From: Anastrepha obliqua
Lineage: Eukaryota; Arthropoda; Insecta; Diptera; Tephritidae
DNA: 64,000 nucleotides
Assembly (NCBI RefSeq): GCF_027943255.1
Contig: NC_072895.1
Coordinates: forward strand, 81,904,001-81,968,000
Direction: 5' to 3'
Position 1 is the first letter of the stretch. Each line of letters opens with the position of its first letter. The position numbers and the translations under genes were made by a program. The notes beneath the pieces were generated by a model, which made no database searches, had not been told where the DNA came from, and saw only the letters and a program-made list of their open reading frames with translations. Below, piece by piece: positions 34,859 to 45,770 of this stretch.

Positions 34859-37126
34859 TGCAAATTTCTTACTCCCAAACTAATCATATTTCACAGCCTA
34901 ATACATATAAACATTTCGAAGCAAAGAGTTGTATATTTCAACAGTCTGGGCTTGTGTAGCTTTCTCGAGAAATTCTCAGTGTCATAAATTCACCTGCACC
35001 CTTAACTGACGTCGATTTATTTGCATTTGAAGTGGAGTAATTTCTTCAACTCGGCAAACACAATTTTCAAAAGTCGCCTTGAACTACATTTGTCCATTCT
35101 AAATGTATACACAGGTACACACTCGTAAGTACAAATTTACTACCTTTCCCACTTTCTGACACATTTCCGGTTAATGAAGTTATGTTTATCTAACTAATTA
35201 GTCCTGCACCACTTTTGCGCTCAGTTAGTCACTCAAGCATGTTTGGTAATTTGAAAACGGTGTCAGTGGCAGCAGAGTGGGAAGAGGAAGAAACAAGTTG
35301 AATGGATGACCCACAAAAATAGACACAACACAAAACGATGCGAAAGGAATAGATTTGCAAATTAAAATCAGTGTCAAAACATTCACACGCACATAATTTT
35401 GTAAATATGTGTGATTTACCGGGAGAAATGCATTGGCATCAGCTGCAAACTGACAAGTCACACACACAAATCCGTATAACCAACGTGAACCGCCTCCACT
35501 CATATGCGGATTGGGCGGATTGGCGGGCGGTGGTGGTGATGAGTGTTATGCGTGCAAAGGACACAATTTCTAATGAAAATAAATCAGGATATGCTAATCC
35601 TTTATGACGTATGTAAATTACAGTACGCCCAACAACAGTAACACAAGCAGACATACTTTACACACACTATGATAGGGCATGCGGCTTAGCTGGCTACATT
35701 TTGTTAGCTTACCATGTCTAACGCATGCTAGGGACGTCAAACCCGCGATTCAGAAATCCCGAATGTTCGGGATCTCGACTTCTTTCAGGTGTGAAAAATT
35801 GTTTATTTAAAAATTTGATTACAATGAAAAGTATTACATTTTCAGTAAACTTGTTTTAATTCACTTTTACAGAAATGTATGAATTGGTTTGAATTGAAAT
35901 TTTTTTCTGGGTATCGAACAAGAATGATAGAAAGAAGATTGCGCCCATCACGAGTGCGTGACGTCACGTTTGCCGAGTTGTGCAGTGTTGCCAACCATTT
36001 GCTCTTCACAATAAATTTATTGCTTTTTTATACCCAAAACGCAAAAAATTTTAAGTTCCGTGTTTGTTTCTTTTTTTTAATTTAAAGCTACCGAAACTTT
36101 AAGTTCAAAAACAAACTATGTTATTAAACAAAAAAAGGTCACTCAGAGAAGATTTTAAAAATTTTTGAATATTTTTTTACTTTTATAAAATTTGATAATT
36201 TGAAAGTGCAAATTTAATTTTTGACTCCATTTAAGGTTATGCAAAAATATTAAATCTTCTTCTCTCAACTCTTCTCTAGATTGAACACCTTTTTACACAT
36301 TTTAAAAGGCGTTTGAAATTACTGAATGCGGATTAAAACCATAGGGGTGTAATCGTTTCTTCCGGCCATCAATCCTTATTGGGACATAAGGCTTCAAGAG
36401 GTGTATTCATTGTAAAAATAAGCCACAAAATACCCGAAAATTCTAAAGAAACCATACTGACATTTTTTCAAAAAGAGTACCTTATCTAGTTAGATAACAT
36501 CAAATATAGCAAAAAAGTCGTTCCCTTAACAAGAGAGTGTCGCTTAACAAAAACAACATATAAATTAAATTGTACATAAGCATAAATCATTTATTAAAAA
36601 ACACGCACATTCTAAAGACAATTTGTCACGCATACAAAGTTGTTTAAGTGATTCAATAAAAATTTGTTGTGTTATTTTCTTTGAATGGGCATTTTAGTGC
36701 GTTTTTATATCCAAAGCCAGGCAACGCTGCAGTAGCGAGAGAGAGATTTGACTGCCGAAAGCAGAAGAATACCAACAACACCTGCAATCGCGGGCAATGC
36801 CACCAGATGTTAAAAAAAGTAAAGCTAAATAAAACTGAGTGAATTATTTAACTAATTCTTAAAAAATGTATATTTTACAAAATTATAAACATTACATTTT
36901 AATTAGAACAGCTAGAAAAATGTCATGAAGAAAGAACTAAATCTCCGAGACTAAATTACAAAAAAAAAAAAAAAATACCAGTCTAACGGTTAGACGCGAT
37001 AGAAGTGAAACCTTCCGTAAAACAAACTGAGAGAGAATGAGACGAAAGCAGCATTAGGAGCGGGATAATTATAGGTTCATTATAATATTGCTATAAAGTT
37101 CATATTTTATTTTCTTCATTTTATTA
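34859..37126. other. 2.3-kb interval without recognised element
   Basis: AT-rich sequence; I see no TIR pair, RT or transposase. A possible small inverted motif CGGGATCTCGA near 35770 is too short to interpret. A 15-bp A run occurs at about 36960. Confidence 0.4.
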
Positions 37127-37528
37127 TTATTCATCCTCAATGTTTTCAATTTCAACAAATGATACGAGTGGCTTATGATAGATAAAATATGATACAAATG
37201 CTTTGGTTTCGATGTTGTCAACATATCTTTGAAATACCGCCTCAATTGTTGTTTTTGATCGTGTTGTCGATTCAGTGCGATTGTTACACATTTTTAAATT
37301 GAATGTTGTATTGAGAAAGTCAATTAAAGGAACCGCTGTGTCCAATGCAAAATTTACGTTAAAATCGCCACTTAAAATCATTGGAACTTTATCGTAATCT
37401 TTTCTAAGTATCCGCGATACTTCTGGTGTATACTTTATTAAATTTTCGTGAATGAATTCCGTGATGCTATTTATTGATTTTTTTTTCTGTCGATACTCAC
37501 GACACTTTTCTGTACTATTTTTCGGCAT
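37127..37528 (-). CDS. Endonuclease-like ORF (EEP fold), possibly Helitron-derived
   Basis: Intact 133-codon frame from ATG at 37528 to TAA, with AATAAA-type signals within 20 bp of the stop. Residues 1-18 are basic (REYRQKKK). Residues 20-130 resemble the C-terminal half of an exonuclease-endonuclease-phosphatase domain: VPMILSGDFNVNFA carries the GDFN motif (Asp and Asn active-site positions), ESTTRSKTTIEAVFQRYVDN matches the T..GTTID.VF region, and SYFIYHKPLVSF the final D/S-H region (His retained). Helentron-type Helitrons carry such a domain, and this frame looks like an N-terminal start fused to it by deletion. Alternatives are a LINE endonuclease scrap or a domesticated ORF. Expression is unknown. 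Confidence 0.6.
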   Translation of the reverse strand: MPKNSTEKCREYRQKKKSINSITEFIHENLIKYTPEVSRILRKDYDKVPMILSGDFNVNFALDTAVPLIDFLNTTFNLKMCNNRTESTTRSKTTIEAVFQRYVDNIETKAFVSYFIYHKPLVSFVEIENIEDE

Positions 37529-37601
37529 AATTGCGGTAAATATTTAAAAATGAAAATATTTACGAATATAAAAATACACACGCGGTTGCTATTATGAGCG
37601 T

Positions 37602-37716
37602 CCCCAGCAAAACCTGCGTGACCGAAACTCTAACACAATTACATTTTTTTGAATGTTACAAACACATATGCACGCAGGTTTTGCTGGGGCGTGACCGAAA
37701 TTCTAACACAATTACA
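37602..37716. repeat. Perfect 19-bp hairpin overlapping a 27-bp direct repeat
   Basis: CCCCAGCAAAACCTGCGTG (37602-37620) and its exact complement (37671-37689) could form a stem with a 50-nt loop. CGTGACCGAAA then C or T then TCTAACACAATTACA occurs at 37617 and again at 37690, a 73-bp offset. CACATATGCAC also recurs at about 37663 and 37716. It lies 70 bp upstream of the endonuclease-like ORF start. Confidence 0.85.
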
Positions 37717-37846
37717 CATATGCACTCGTATTTGTTTGAAAATCGACTTTTTTTTTGGTTCTCCGTCACCTTTGGAAAATGTGTAAACAGTAAGCAAACT
37801 TTATTCAAATATTTTCCCTCATTTTTGCATCAGTAAAATTAAACAA

Positions 37847-38030
37847 ACGCCGTAGCCGAATGGGTTGGTGCGTGACTACTATTCAGAATTCACAGAGAGA
37901 ACGTCAGTTCGAATCTCGGTGAAAACACCAAAATTAAGGAAAACTATTTTTCTAATAGCGGTCGCCCCTCGGCAGGCAATGGCAACACACCGAGTGTATT
38001 TCTGCCATGAAAAAAAGCTCCTCATAAACA
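37847..38030 (+). mobile_element. SINE copy, 3' truncated
   Basis: Same head variant as 34568: CGCCGTAGCCGAATGGGTTG, GGAATTCACAGAGAGAACG (one change) and GTTCGAATCTCGGTGAAAAC, then the GCGGTCGCCCCTCGGCAGGC block. It stops after AAGCTCCTCATAAA. The B box has CAGTTCGAATC instead of CGGTTCGAATC. Confidence 0.9.
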
Positions 38031-38073
38031 TATCATAAAATAAAATAAAATAACTGTACAAAAATTTTTTTTT

Positions 38074-38142
38074 TCTTGTGATTCGAACCAAGAATTTTGG
38101 ATCGGAAGCTCACATTGCTAGCCGCTCGGCTATCGCGCCATG
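38074..38142 (-). other. tRNA-like pseudogene or second SINE head
   Basis: The minus strand reads GGCGCGATAGCCGAGCGGCT with an A-box-like TAGCCGAGCGGC (38132-38121) and a B box GGTTCGAAT (38089-38081), followed by CACAAGAAAAAAAA. Spacing suits a tRNA-derived unit, but the T stem is imperfect and no acceptor stem closes, so it is not a working tRNA gene. It is unlike the other SINE family here and may be a different tRNA-derived SINE. Confidence 0.55.
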
Positions 38143-38649
38143 CTGTCGGCGCTGGCCTAAAAGTTATTTAGTTCGTCGCTACGTGTATATGTAATATTCG
38201 TAGCCAAGAGTGTCGCTTTTTTCGTTTCACTTTTTCTCAAATCACTCCCAACGATTCTAAAGAAGTTTTCACTTCAAAAAATGCTAGATCAAGTTACGAA
38301 AATGGTAATCTGGCCATACTGGAGCTAAAATCACGTAACTCGTTGTCAAGTTCGCTGAGAGTAACGGAACCACGATAGGCGCCATCTCATTATTCTCTCC
38401 ATCGTGGGTATTGAACCAAACAAATTTTTTTAAGACATTGATTGGCATTTTTTTTAACAAGGTTTTCAAAGATCTCACATTTTACGCCTAATAGCAAGCT
38501 TTTTAAATTTTTTTTATTTCTTATTGTTTTATTTAATTTTTTTTATTAATTTTTATATGTTTTTCATATTAACGATTCTTATTCTATTTTTAGAAGTGTT
38601 TTACAAATGCGCCTGGTATATATGTAGTTATAAAAGGATACACCTGCTG

Positions 38650-39970
38650 AGGTCTGGTGGATATACACAACTCTTATCAGACCAATCATCACTTATGTAT
38701 GTATACCTCTGAGGTTTGGTGGCAACGGACTATAGTTAAGTCCATGGATACTACCTCCGGCGATGCCCTAAATGCTATGCTTGATTTGCTCCCCTTGGAT
38801 CTTAAGATACAACAGGAAGCAATAAAAGCAATGTGTAGGCTCCATAATATGGTTTCTGGCACGAAAACGCAACTTCGGGACACAGAGATATATTTAAAAT
38901 GCTGTCTGCGCAGTATCCACTGTTTTTGGCACCTAAGAACGACTTTATACCCATAGGTTCATTTGGAAGGAAATTTGATGTCAAATTTCCATTCCGTGAG
39001 CAATGGAGTAATCCAGAGTGCATTCAAAGAGGTTTGACGGATATTTTCTTTGCCGATGAGTCCTAGAAAGAAAAAGGTTATGGAGCCGGATGATATTTAA
39101 ACGAGAGTAAAAAGTATCATTACGCTATGGGAGGAATACCAACTATTTTCTAAACGACAATTTTTGCCATTTTGAAAGCAGCGGAATGGACAATTGAGAA
39201 AAGACGGAGCGGGAAACATATTGGAGTCTTTAGTGACAGTCAGGCTGCATTAAAGGCTCTAGGAGAACGCAAAGCAAACCTCAAAGATTACTCAAGAATG
39301 TAAAGAGAAGTTTAATTCTGTTGCAAGGCGAAATAAGCTCGTACTTGTATGGATTTCAGGACACTACGGTGTTCAAGGGAATGAAAAAGCCGATGAATTG
39401 GCCAACAGTGGATCAGTGCTTACCAGGCAGAGACTAGAGCCAATAATCGGAATCAGTTCTGCAGGAGTTGTGAATTAGATCAGCGACTAACTATGCAATT
39501 TACATAAGGAGCGATGGTTCCGTCTTGAACGCTGCAGAACTGCAAAGTGTTTTGCGAGAAGCCCGTACAGAGAACTATCGAACTTTCTTCGAAGACTTGG
39601 AAGAAAAGACGTTTGGTTGATGGCCGGTATTATTACATGAATAGGAATATTGGAATCACTAAGGACCCGTCTTGCCTGTCTTGCTTAGAGGAGACAGATA
39701 GCACTCATTATTTTCTTTGTGAATGTTCTGCATTTGCTAGAGCAGGTCTGCTAATTTTGGGTTCTGATGTCATGAGAACGAGAAAAATTCGTTCTCTCAA
39801 ACTGGAGGATATTTTCGGACTTACCACCAAACGTGGAAAATTCTCTAGAGCGTAACTAACTCCATTTCTCTATTCTGTCCTATCTTTTTCATTTTGTTAC
39901 TTCTGTCATTTCTTCCTTGACTATCTAAACTTTCACTTTCCAGAGCTTTAAATAAAATTGGCTTTTTAGC
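38650..39970 (+). pseudogene. LINE 3' half: RT thumb, RNase H, zinc-knuckle end
   Basis: Frames in order: VWWQRTIVKSMDTTSGDALN (38718 on), MLDLLPLDLKIQQEAIKAMC, then RNase H blocks FAILKAAEWTIEKRRSGKHI, GVFSDSQAALKALGE (Asp of SDSQAA) and VLVWISGHYGVQGNEKADEL (final His and Asp). A C-terminal CLSCLEETDSTHYFLCECSA (C..C..H..C) and KIRSLKLEDIF follow. It ends with AATAAAATTGG near 39950, a plausible poly(A) signal. Order and motifs fit I/LOA/R1-group LINEs. The DGS start of RNase H has decayed near 39060, and there are several frameshifts. Confidence 0.85.
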
Positions 39971-39999
39971 CTGAGTGTTTTTGGAGTTACCAAATCTCA

Positions 40000-40260
40000 G
40001 TGTTGCTTCTTGGCTTGACTTTTACAATTCCAGTTTCAAGCTGGATGTTGCATCGTTGACACGAGTTTTTAGTCGCTGTTTGTGAGTTATGGCAAATTGC
40101 TTCGTTACTTCAGTCACAGTAGGTAGGCCAGGTTCACGATGAAGGACGCTATTCCTTAAATAGTATGGTGCGTTTACTAAGCTCCGCAGGATTTTGGTTT
40201 GCAAACGTTGGATAGAGATGATGTATTTTTGACTAGCGTAAACTGTAATTTATTGTTCGC
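40000..40260 (-). pseudogene. Jockey-type LINE C-terminal fragment
   Basis: The minus strand gives IISIQRLQTKILRSLVNAPY then YLRNSVLHREPGLPTVTEVT and FAITHKQRLKTRV. This matches the Jockey tail (IQRFQSKxLRxIxNAPWYVxN..IHRDLxIPTVxEEI). It is in opposite orientation to the LINE that ends at 39970. Confidence 0.8.
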
Positions 40261-40282
40261 AAAAAAAGTTGTATACTTGGGC

Positions 40283-40335
40283 TGGGCCAAGCACCCAAAA
40301 AGGGTATAAGCACCAATTATATATATATTATATAT
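40283..40335 (+). mobile_element. SINE 3' tail remnant
   Basis: GGGCCAAGCACCCAAAAAGG, then TATAAGCACCAATTATATAT, matches the far 3' end of the SINE family (GCTCGGCCAAACACC...CGCGCCAATT). Only the last ~50 bp remain, ending in a TA repeat. Confidence 0.7.
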
Positions 40336-40339
40336 ATAT

Positions 40340-40800
40340 TAGGGCGGGTCGATTTAAAAATCGCTCATTGCTCTGTGAAAATCATATTATAGGGATCAAA
40401 ATAAGAAACTTTGACGAAGGAACCATGCCTCTAAAACAAATTCTGATGTCCCCCAATTTGGGTCGAACGAAAAATCCCACTTTGACCCATTTAGAGTGCT
40501 CCAATCGAGTCCAAATGTATGACCGACCTCCACTAACTTTGGACGGCCGATCCACCCATGCCAGTGGCACACCCCCTGGAACTCCCCTGAGGGGCTCCCC
40601 ATACAATCATTTCAAAATATCACCATTTTTGGCCTTTACATGAGAAAAGAAACTAAAAAGTTCGATCCAAATTGGGGGACATCAGAATTCGTTTTAGAGG
40701 TATGGTTCCTTCGGCAAAGTTTCTTATTTTGATCCCTAGAATACGATTTTCACAGAGCAATGGGCGATTTTTTTGCCTCTTCACAAATCGACCCGGCCTA
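40340..40800. mobile_element. Foldback MITE with ~130-bp arms
   Basis: Left arm 40340-40468, starting TAGGGCGGGTCGATTT, and right arm 40660-40800 are inverted copies at roughly 90% identity. The right arm carries an extra AGAGGCAAAA-type insertion. The unique core (40469-40659) is GC-richer, including CCCCTGGAACTCCCCTGAGG. Short overlapping frames on both strands mirror the palindrome and are not genes. TA-rich sequence on both sides hides any target duplication. Confidence 0.88.
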
Positions 40801-41341
40801 ATATATATGTATGTATATATATATGTTTTTTGACTGAGCCTCTGAAAGCAATTGGTTTGGTCCACTACCCAGCCGAGTTTTGTGCAGTGTTTTTATTTAT
40901 AATTAAACCACCCCATTAAGTCGAACAAAGAAAGCATTCGTTGTTTAAAAACGTTTGCAAATTAAGTTAAAAAACACATTTACTGGCGTATAAGTTAAGA
41001 GTTTCACCACACTTACACTTGTGCTTACAATAATAGCAACGCGAAATATTGCAAAGTTTTACTATTTATTTTTTATTAAATTATTTCTATTTTTTTATAA
41101 AAATGTAGTTCATACTAACACAAAAATCACATATTTCATAGTTTCAAGCTGTGTATAACATTTTGGTAAAACCAAAAAATCTTCATCCAAATTTCCAAGT
41201 TTTTAGCTAGAATTTTTAGGAAAATTATCATTAAATTAATATAGTAATGTGCAAGTTTGAAGTGAGTCAAAAATCGCACTGATTTTTACTTTTCTTTTTT
41301 ATGAAATTATGGATTTTCTTCTATTTAACGAATGTTTGAAA

Positions 41342-41660
41342 GGCCACAAAGAGCACAAAAATTATCAAAAATCAACTCGATTTTTGAGGTCCTTCAAACT
41401 TACACCTCATTTTACCAAAAATATAATTCCGTTCATGAAACATCAAATGATAGAAAATATTTTTTAGGAAAATTCCACAAAGAGCACAAAAATGATCAAA
41501 AATCAACCCGATTTTGGAGGTCCTTCAAACTTACACTTCATTTTACGAAAAATATAATGCGGCCTTTATAGCTGAATGGGTTGGTAGGTGACTACCATTC
41601 GGTAGGCCAGGTTCGAAGCTGCGTTCATGAAACATCAAATGATAGAAACTATTTTTTTAA
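41342..41660 (+). repeat. Local duplication of transposon plus SINE segment
   Basis: The block CCACAAAGAGCACAAAAAT to AAAATATAAT occurs at 41344-41427 and again at 41477-41558. Each copy is followed by GTTCATGAAACATCAAATGA and TAGAAA, which is SINE sequence. The first copy lacks the ~65-bp SINE head present in the second. So the SINE was already in place when the segment was duplicated, and the first copy later lost the head. Confidence 0.85.
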
Positions 41661-41806
41661 CAACGGTCGCCCCTCGGCAGGTAATGGCAAGCCTCCGAGT
41701 GTATTTCTGCCATGAAAAAGCTCCTCATAAAAAAACAACTGCTTTTGGGTGTCGGCTTAAGCCTGTAGGTCGCTGCATTTGTGGAAAAACATCAATACGC
41801 AAGCCA
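41559..41806 (+). mobile_element. SINE copy nested in TIR element
   Basis: GCGGCCTTTATAGCTGAATG begins the tRNA-like head, with a B box GGTTCGAAGCTGC and the CGTTCATGAAACATCAAATG variant. CGGTCGCCCCTCGGCAGGTA, CCGAGTGTATTTCTGCCATG and GTCGGCTTAAGCCTGTAGGT follow. The 3' end is lost after CATCAATACGCAAGCC. Confidence 0.9.
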
Positions 41807-42043
41807 GACTATTTATATAATGAATTATAAAACTGCATGCTTGAAACTTTTCGGAAGATTCTGATTAAAATTTTTTATAAATATTTTTAATAATTTTTTT
41901 TTTTAATTTTGTACAAAACTTGAAAATTTTAGTTATATTAGTAGAGTTTATGTTACCGTAAAAATTATAATGAAGAAAAAAAAATAAAAAATACACAAAA
42001 ATATTTAAAATGTCGCGCCACTATTATTGTGAACACAGGTGTA

Positions 42044-44794
42044 TTTATATGTGTTAATGAATAGGCTCGAGCTATTCCATGGCCAACATTTATTCGAATA
42101 TGAAATTTTCTCTTTCTGTTCTGTTAAAAATGTTTAAATATGCAAGAATGCCAATTTAAGAACGTGATTTCCTAATAAAAGCTCATAAAAATCGTACTGC
42201 CTTGTGCTTAGTATTTTCATTCTTATTTCGGGTATTTGCCTCCCTGACTCACATAATATCTTAAATACAATTCCAAAACTATACCACATTAAGGTATATT
42301 TGTATTAATAAATATGCGATTTTTAAAATCAGTTTATTTCCAAATGCGTTCAGTTATTGAATTCTTACTTTTATTAAAAAAGTTATGTCCCAACATTAAT
42401 CTCGGGATCCCGTGATTACTTTAAAAATACTGCGAAATCGCTAGATTAGAATCTTCCGCTAATATTCAACCTCTAATACATTCACGCATACAACTGTATT
42501 TACATTTGTGTAATTGTATGGTCGTAGAATTTGTGGAGCGAGAAGCCTTTTAGTTGCTCTGGCCGTTGAGCTACTGGTTGAGGATGTTGTTGTGGCGCTT
42601 TGGTGTCGCGTTCGTGGCTGAATTTTGCGGTCGCTGTAGCCACAACACGCTTTTCTAACAAGAATACAGTTACATAGGCATCTTAGTTATTCACACACAC
42701 ACACACATATATACGAATACAAGCACACATGCTTCAGCCAGCGCGCATAATTCATATAAGCATGACAAAATGATTAAGCGAATTGCCATTTTCACTTTGT
42801 TGTTGGTGACAGCAACGAGGAAGCTGTAGCAGTGGTCTCCCCATGGCATGGAAATTGTCGAGAAGCCGGCTTTGCGGAAGTGGGCACGTTCAGGCATGTT
42901 TATGTGTTACATTTCGGAATCTACGATTTTTCGTTTTTCAATGGCCACTTAAGTTCCTGCATGTGTGGGTAATTGTGTGTAAATGTATTAGTGTTGATTG
43001 GTGCAAAGCAATAAGCACTTGACCGATTTTAAGAAAGAAAAGAATGGAGTATTTTGTAACAATAACGGACTTCTATGTATTAAGATTTTGCTGGTGCGAA
43101 AATTGAAATGTTTTAAGAGAAGAAATTAGGTTTTCTTTTTGAAAGTTTAATACATTTTTGTCAGGAATAGGAACCATCATATCGAGAACGAGTTATCATG
43201 AAAAAGAATATTCAATTTGTTAAGTTTTTACTTTAGTCAGGTTTTTCTTAATTTTTGCTTCTTACAAAATCTTACTCTCCAGTAGTTTGGCCCGCAATCC
43301 GCCTACGGATTATTTCTTTAACTTAGGTATTACAGTGCCTTGGATAGCTAAGAAGGCATATCAGTTTTTAAAATAATTTGAGGAATTGTTGGTTTTTAGT
43401 AGTTGACATATCATTTAACTGAAAACAGAAAAAATCGGACCCTTGTACCAACATTGAGAAAAAGCGTACGAGCGTACAGCCAAATAAAATGTTTAATTAA
43501 TTTTTAACATCTCGAAAACACTTAATTATCAAACATCATGTCGTTTGACCAAATTAATCGGAAATTAGCTAAGTAATAACGCCTTAAGGTATCTAGGATG
43601 ACTTTATCGGTAGCCCTATTTATATTTATCTTCATGAAAATTATTAAAGATTTACAAAAAACTTTGGAAACTGCCGCAGTTCTACTATTGTGAACGCCCT
43701 GTGGGCTCTTGGATGTGAATTTTTAATAATAGACTGAACTAAAGTCGAAAATAAATGAGATGAAAACGTCGAAATTCAAGTCAAGGGGGGAGCCAGGTTT
43801 ATGAGGTCTAAAAATTGCATCTCTTTGCGATTTTTTTTAAGGACAAAATTAATTCAACACTGCAAAGTTTTTTCTATCTTTTAATGAACATTTAAAAAGT
43901 ATAAAAAATTTTTATACTGGTTAAAATAAGTTGAAAAAAATGTTTAACATAGAAATTAGTTGAGCGGTGCAACGCTGGAGTTTCCAACTGGCGTACAAGA
44001 TACAGCTCGTAATTATTATCTAAAGCAAACAATTCAAATGGATTTCTAATTATCATGATTTTTTATTCTAGATGAACTAAGAAAACTGAGAGAAATTCCA
44101 AAATTTCAACTTTTTGGAGGTTTTAAAGAAAAAATGCCTTTCTATAAAAAAAAATTTACTTCAACTTGGTATAAAAATCTTGAAATTTTTTTTTTATCTA
44201 TTTTGTTAGTTCAAATAAAAGAGAATTTAATACTGAAGGGAACAAGCTATGATTCATTTCAAAAGGTTCATTAAGTTTTTTTCATTCATGTCCGCCAATT
44301 CAAAGAAATCATAAAAATGAAATGTCGAGAAAAGAAGATAAAGTTTGTACTATAGCTGTCCGGTCACAGCGTAACTACCTAACGCTCGCCTACCTTTGGC
44401 TTTGTGTCTACGGAAATATTGAGAATTAGGCTCTGTAACTTTGTGTGAATATTCTGAAATATATTAGGAATCGCTTAAAATGAAAAAAACGACAAAAACG
44501 AAAAAAGCGAAATTTTTGCTACAACACTTTATTTTGAAGAAATCAAATCTTTGAAATGTAGTGAAGTTTTTGCTGAATATGCAACAACTGTTACCTAAAA
44601 CTATTTAGTTTCAATCCTTAAAAAACGGTCTTTTCGATAAGAGCACCAAACGAAATTCTGGCTCACTGAAATCATTTGACAGCGCAGAATTAGAGGCATT
44701 ATTCGGCGAATAATCCGTGCAAAATGCAAAAAGAATGATAGAATCAAGGAAATTTCGAGCACTAAAAATTGAAGAAGAGACATTGAAATGCGTT
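42044..44794. other. 2.7-kb interval without recognised gene
   Basis: Contains an orphan TIR-like end CTACTATTGTGAACGCCCTG (43683) and an orphan TTAA-MITE-like end TCAAGGGGGAGCCAGG (43784), neither with a visible partner. A CA repeat lies at 42693. No coding region recognised. Confidence 0.4.
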
Positions 44795-44965
44795 TTTCAA
44801 CAAGTAAATTTCTGCTTTCACAAATAAAGTTTTGAGCTGTCTTGTGACTGGTGATGGAAAAGACGATGAATACAAATACAACATCCGAAGAAAAATGTAT
44901 TACGCTAAAGTACAGAAGCAGTCGTAGCCAATAGTCATCATGCCCATGGTGGGAAATTTCGAAGA
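44795..44965 (+). pseudogene. Possible mariner catalytic-block remnant
   Basis: The frame LLSCLVTGDGKDDEYKYNIR then KMYYAKVQKQS resembles the VTGDEKW...YDNxKRxKSW..P block with the first Asp retained. Everything around it is too decayed to confirm. No TIRs. Confidence 0.35.
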
Positions 44966-45254
44966 AAGATTTTAGGTTACACCCAAGTGGGTGCAGAAAC
45001 GAAATCGATTTCGTTATACATTTAGCAATGGCTGAAAATTAAGTCAAATTTAAAACGTGAAATCAGATTGCGCGATTAAGTTAATTTTCCAATGGCTAAA
45101 AAGACTTGTAAATAATCAAAATAACCACATTTGAAGTAAAACTAATTCTCAGGCGACCTCCGAGCCACTCGCCCATCTCAGGACGAACAGTTGACCAAAT
45201 CGTTTTCAAAAAAAAGCACTTCAATTTGTCTTGTAGTTGCGTCAAGCGGTGTAT

Positions 45255-45770
45255 GCTGTTATACAGGGTGTTTATTTTGAACAGAACCAAATGAAACTTC
45301 ACGGATTTTTAAACAACATTAACTATATATCTATTAAATTATTCAATAAAGTTTCCATAAGCTGCAATAACCTCCTCGATCCGCGTCTGGAAACAATTAT
45401 ATGCCCAAATCAATTGCTCCTTATTCATATTGAGCGTAACGGTATTAATTGCAGCCTTCAGAGAAGAAATGGTGTTATGAGAATGCTTGTTGGTTTTACA
45501 CCTCGTATGTAGTAGTCCAGGGGACTTAGATCTGTAGCGTTAGGCAGCCATAAGTTCTTTCCTATGTGCGGATGGAAATTTTAAGCCATCCAGTCATCGT
45601 CATCGCTTTGTGTGAAGGAGCAGAGTCTTGCTAAAAGATATATGGAATGTCACTATCAATCCAGGGTTTCACTATTGTCTTTAGAACCTCGATGCAGAGC
45701 TCACTCAAAACCCTTAAGTTAACAAATATGCCATAACAGTGCTTGAAACATCCTGTGCATGAAAACAGGA
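45255..45770 (-). pseudogene. maT-like (DD37D-type) transposase remnant
   Basis: The minus strand encodes VLKTIVKPWIDSDIPYIF, a stop, then QDSAPSHKAMTMTGWL, with the second Asp in QDSAP.HKA. After loss of the Asp-3 block (family SGSPDLNPLDY) it continues RCKTNKHSHNTISSLKAAIN and AYNCFQTRIEEVIAAYGNFI. QDSAPAHKAKTTQEWL and the spacing of intact relatives point to the maT group. The plus-strand end TACAGGGTGTTTATTTTGAA (45263) is a likely TIR. The third catalytic residue is not identifiable. Confidence 0.65.

Larger units (their letters stand above)
41014..42043. mobile_element. TIR element (about 1.03 kb) holding a SINE
   Basis: Left end TACACTTGTGCTTACAATAA (41014) and right end, complement TACACCTGTGTTCACAATAA (to 42043), share about 33 bp including AATAATAG and a CGCGA block. 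The interior is AT-rich with no transposase. ACACCTGTGTTCA...AATAATAG ends suggest Tc1-like affinity, but this is not proven. A SINE (41559-41806) and a local duplication lie inside. Similar orphan ends occur near 27412 and 43673. Confidence 0.65.

Noticed and set aside
38074..38142. Functional tRNA gene
   Set aside because: A and B boxes are present, but the T stem is imperfect and no acceptor stem pairs.
40269..40865. Several 68-124-codon frames on both strands
   Set aside because: They lie in the inverted arms and core of the foldback element and mirror each other.
43784..43800. Possible TTAA-type MITE end (TCAAGGGGGAGCC)
   Set aside because: No partner arm found within the following 1.5 kb and the TTAA is altered.
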